DNA of 64,000 nt, taken from contig NC_134949.1 of assembly GCF_965638725.1 (NCBI RefSeq), positions 50,930,151 through 50,994,150 of the forward strand, read 5' to 3'. Position numbers and translations under genes: made by a program. This DNA is from Aptenodytes patagonicus. Lineage: Eukaryota > Chordata > Aves > Sphenisciformes > Spheniscidae. Shown piece after piece: positions 60,501-64,000 of the stretch. The stretch's first letter is position 1. Each line of letters begins with the position of its first letter. A model generated the notes under the pieces. The model searched no databases and had not been told where the DNA came from. It was given only the letters and a program-made list of their open reading frames with translations.

Positions 60501-63500
60501 TGATGCCACAGTAATGGCTAGTGATCAAAGGCAGCTTGAGGATCCCACACACCTACTGGTTGAAGTGCCGGTTTTGCCATTATTTCCACCTCTTGCTCCA
60601 TAATGGCCTCTCCTCAGTGAATCAGAGCAATCCAGTTCTTGCTAGAGGCTGTTAAAACACATCACTGTGCATCCTCTGGTTCCGAGGTTCCAGTCTCTTC
60701 TGCCATTTTATTAGTTTTTCCCTCTGTTCCTGTGTTTGCAGTCTGAAAAATCAGGGCATTAAACTATTTTGTCTGGAATCCTTTAACTCAGCGTGGTAAA
60801 AGTTACCAAGTTTTTCACTAGGTTTTCCTATTATTTATATTTTAAAGCAGTGCGACCAAAAACCCACATTCCTACTGAAACATGTCAATCAAAACAGTCA
60901 GACTCTGCAAGCAGATTTATAAATACAAAGCTTTTCACCTTCCAGTTTCCCTTATTATGTATCTCATAGGTCATTTTACTGAGCTTGAGCACAACTTTCA
61001 ACCTGGCAGTGAGGCCGAGAGCATTATAGGGTCTATTATACCATCAACTAGTCAACAAATACAGACCAGCACTAAGAATCATAAGCACAAAAGAAGGAGC
61101 ATAAGATTTAGCAATGGAGTAATAAATTTACTCCAGTGAAAAGCTGTAAAAATCCTGGCCTATTGCTGCAGACTCAAAGCTCAAGCATGAAAGCTTCTAC
61201 CCCACCACTGTTTCTCCAGATTTTAACAATCGCTCTTTCTACAAATGTCTATTTGAAAAGCATTTCCGTCCCCTCAAAAATTTGGTCATATAAACTGGTC
61301 AGCAAAAAGCAACCTTCAGAAATCGAGCTGGTTTTGTCCCTGAAGCTGAGGAGCTCCAGACCAAGGTCTGATCTGCGGTCAACCAACCGCACTGCTTCAA
61401 CAGCCAGCTGAGTGAGGTGACTCTGCTTGTCTTTACACAAAGGCATCCCAAAAGGCTGAATTAAAAACAACCCTAACTAGAGCTTCTACCACTTCCTCTT
61501 TACTGCAGAGCTCTCTCCTCAGCTTTCACACGTTCCCATTCAAAAGCAAAATGCCTGAACACAAGTGAGTCTTTTAACCATGTTCCTAGATCCCCCTGAG
61601 AGATTTCCATTTTCTTCTGCCTCACGCACTTTGTCCTTGTGCAGCCACAGGAAGCTTGTCTCTTCCCTCTCAAAATCCCTTCTGCTCCACATGGTCGTCC
61701 TTCACCCTGAAAGCAGCATGAGGCTCCGTGTGTGACACAAAAGGGCAGAGCACATCTAGGTTGGAACATGACTGTCACATCTTTACTTTTGCCACATTTC
61801 TGAAGTCACATGTCAGACAAAGAAAGGCTCAAAAGCAAACTCTTCAGATTCTCTCAATAAATAAATATGTAGAAAAAAAATTGCGAGGCAAAGATTCTGT
61901 TCTTATTTTCTATTCAAAAGATTCTTATGCCAAACAGTTACACTGACGAGGAGAAACATCGAGTCCAGAGGCTCTGTTCATACAGAATCATTGCAGCAAG
62001 TGTTTCTTTTGAGCAAGCAACTCACAAGTTTGAACCAGTAAAGCAGGTCAGTATTTCACATAAACCACAGTTGTATCCCAAACCCTTTTACAGTGAGGAG
62101 AACTGGTTACCTAATTCAGCTGGCTTTTGGGAAATAAGAATTTAATTTTAAGAAATCTCCTTGAGGAAGACTCCTTGAGGCTGCAAATATAGAACTAGAC
62201 AGGTAAGCTAAGAAGGGATATGAAACATATAGATCACTACTTCTGGAGAAGAGGGATTAAGAAGTTTTTTCACTTGAGAGTTAATCGGGACTAGATATTT
62301 TTCAGAAGAGACTCTTCTTCATTCACATATAGAGCTGTCAATAGATAAAAGCAAAGGAACCTGCCTAACGATGGCTAAGCTTCCATCATTGTGACAGAAT
62401 TTGATTCCTTACCTCAGGCAAGAAGTAGAGGAATTCAGGACACAGTCCTTTTCTGTGAACAGCTGGCAAAATTTTGTGAGACACAGAAGGGCTTGGGCTG
62501 TGGGAAATTTATTAGGGTATTTAAGACAAAGGGTCCCTAAATATCGGGAGGCATAATCCCCGCTCAGAAGAAATAACCTGAACGGTTTTGAAATACCAGA
62601 TACAAAGGGAAGAAAAGTTAGAGACAGGCAGGCAAGAACGAACAGGTGTAAATAAAATCACAACAAAAAAAGAAGTTTGGAGCCTACGTGAACTCTACAA
62701 CAAACCTCTGCTGCAAGTACAGAAAAGAAAATACAAATAAATATCTGAAGACATATATATTGGCCTCTTATTTAGAGCTATTTGGTTTATAACTAAGCCA
62801 GTAGCAGGAGATTCACACCACCATTCTGAGCAGACTAAATCATATAACTAACATAACATTTAAGACCCCCTGATAATGGGAGTCAGATGGAGCAATGGAA
62901 AACTGAGGTTTGTTAGGTGTAGCAGGAGTTCAGCTTCTTCCACCAAAAGCTGAGGGAAGGGACAGAAGAAAAGGTCAGATAAACTGCAGCAGTCTCAAAA
63001 AAGACTTTTTCTTAGTAGGATACCTAGTGTGGAAGGTCTGGGTGTCCCTTAGAACCACAAGGACCTCTCAGGGCTTCCAGGGTACGGGCAGGGGGAGAGA
63101 TGCACTACAGGCTACTACCAGTATTGTTTATTTGCTTTTTAAAACCCACATATATAAGGGTTTCTGGAACATCAAAATCCATCAACCGAATATGTAAAAG
63201 TGAAATCAATCAATACAGGATGGAATATTGTAATGTATCATGTAATATTCCTACAGTGCCGCTAAACTTTGTCTCATCATTTGTTCACACATACTCTCTC
63301 TCAGACACACACACACAAAAACTATGCAATACAGTATGTGTAAAGATGTTCCAGTATCCAAGTGCTGTAGTTGGATAAGGACTCAGGTGCTGATACTATA
63401 ACAAGTTCTAAGCGGGCAAATAAAACTGACTTGGAGCCGAGTCCAGCCGTTACCCTCACTGTGGAGTTCAAACTTTAGAGAGAAAAGTCCAAGAACCAGA

Positions 63501-63736
63501 GAGAGAAAAAGAAAACAAAATCACAAGGGGTTATAAAGAACATCAGATATGCAATCAAATGCAACAATTAGTTACGCTTTTACAGCAACATTTGATACAT
63601 AAAATCCTCACAAGTTTTTGCATCTTCCTTTTTCTTTGAAGGAAACAGGAATAAACTGCAATATCACATAAACGCTGTTTCTCTTGAACAAAAAAATAAA
63701 AGATAAAAAAATACATTGTTACTCCTCTGTTTAAAC

Positions 63737-63742
63737 TTTATT
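63737..63742 (-). terminator. Minus-strand poly(A) signal (proximal candidate)
   Basis: Reads GTAAATAAAG on minus and is followed after about 25 nt by a T-rich downstream element (tattttttta ... ttatttttttg), a textbook arrangement. The last 260 bases of the window would then be 3' UTR of the minus gene. Confidence 0.55.
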
Positions 63743-64000
63743 TACAAATAACTGGGTATTTCTAATCTAGACATAGAAGCTCTTTCCAGGATAAATGGCA
63801 ATAAGCTATGGATGATCTGAGCCCATGTCTCACAAAAAATACAATAGTTTTACTTGGTATCAATAAACATTTTAAAATATACTAAATTTTGCCAAGTGTT
63901 ACAATCATTGTCCAAACTGAATAGTAGTCTGAGTGCTGAACGAAGTGCATCAACAGAAATTATAAATTTTAGTGTAACATTTCTTTGTCACTCACGATGG

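Larger units (their letters stand above)
57205..64000 (-). other. Probable 3'-UTR-type sequence of a minus-strand gene, likely EEA1
   Basis: Two stretches have the look of terminal exons on the minus strand: 57225-58550 (very AT-rich, ending in a minus AATAAA) and 63715-64000 (minus AATAAA followed by a T-rich downstream element). In human 12q22 as I recall it, PLEKHG7 lies tail to tail with EEA1, which has a long 3' UTR. So this region is plausibly EEA1 3' UTR with proximal and distal poly(A) sites. No EEA1 coding sequence, in particular none encoding its FYVE zinc-finger C-terminus, is visible, so the stop codon would lie beyond the window. The middle part (58.7-63.5 kb) has no clear gene character and may instead be intergenic. 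Confidence 0.4.

Noticed and set aside
61500-61778. 92-codon minus open frame ending FEWERVKAEERALQ
   Set aside because: Part looks protein-like, but there is no acceptor or poly(A) context and no family recognised.
57205-64000. EEA1 FYVE-domain coding exons on minus
   Set aside because: I looked for the Cys/His-rich R-R-H-H-C-R pattern on the minus strand and did not see it. EEA1 is proposed from gene order only.
1-64000. CRISPR arrays, prophage, operons, rRNA or tRNA genes
   Set aside because: No regular repeat-spacer structure, no bacterial-type gene density and no cloverleaf or rRNA motif was recognised. The window is vertebrate intron and intergenic DNA.

Overview
This window is vertebrate nuclear DNA, most likely from a bird. 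The evidence is a well-preserved CR1 LINE with avian-type sequence at 51473-52690, several decayed CR1 tails, sparse interspersed repeats, AT-rich non-coding DNA with few CpGs, and one gene split into short exons with GT-AG introns. There are no bacterial genes, operons, CRISPR arrays or recognisable RNA genes.

The main content is one plus-strand gene that I recognise as PLEKHG7, a Dbl-family Rho guanine-nucleotide exchange factor with tandem DH and PH domains. I assembled 14 coding exons from 18775 to 54508. All splice phases agree across 13 introns, including one exon of only 20 nt, and the product is 724 residues. The order is a Ser-rich N-terminal region (one large exon, 18775-19479), a linker, the DH domain (exons 30767-40586) and the PH domain (exons 41396-54508). 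A stop codon at 54506-54508 is followed by a short 3' UTR with several poly(A) signals.

Layout: 1-18660 is intergenic DNA upstream of PLEKHG7 with only old repeat relics. An octamer-plus-TATA arrangement lies about 100 bp before the start codon. 18737-55030 is PLEKHG7. Its last intron carries the antisense, 5'-truncated CR1. About 57.2-64.0 kb looks like 3'-UTR-type sequence of a minus-strand, tail-to-tail neighbour, with poly(A) signals in minus orientation at 57225-57230 and 63737-63742. From the human 12q22 gene order as I remember it, that neighbour should be EEA1, but none of its coding sequence (such as the FYVE domain) is visible here.

I found no convincing new biological system. The points most worth checking are the 20-nt microexon, two in-frame tandem splice acceptors, overlapping upstream ORFs before the PLEKHG7 start, a CpG-rich patch inside intron 3 that could be an internal promoter, long sense-strand poly-G runs, and three unassigned minus-strand exon-like ORFs between 58.5 and 60.8 kb.
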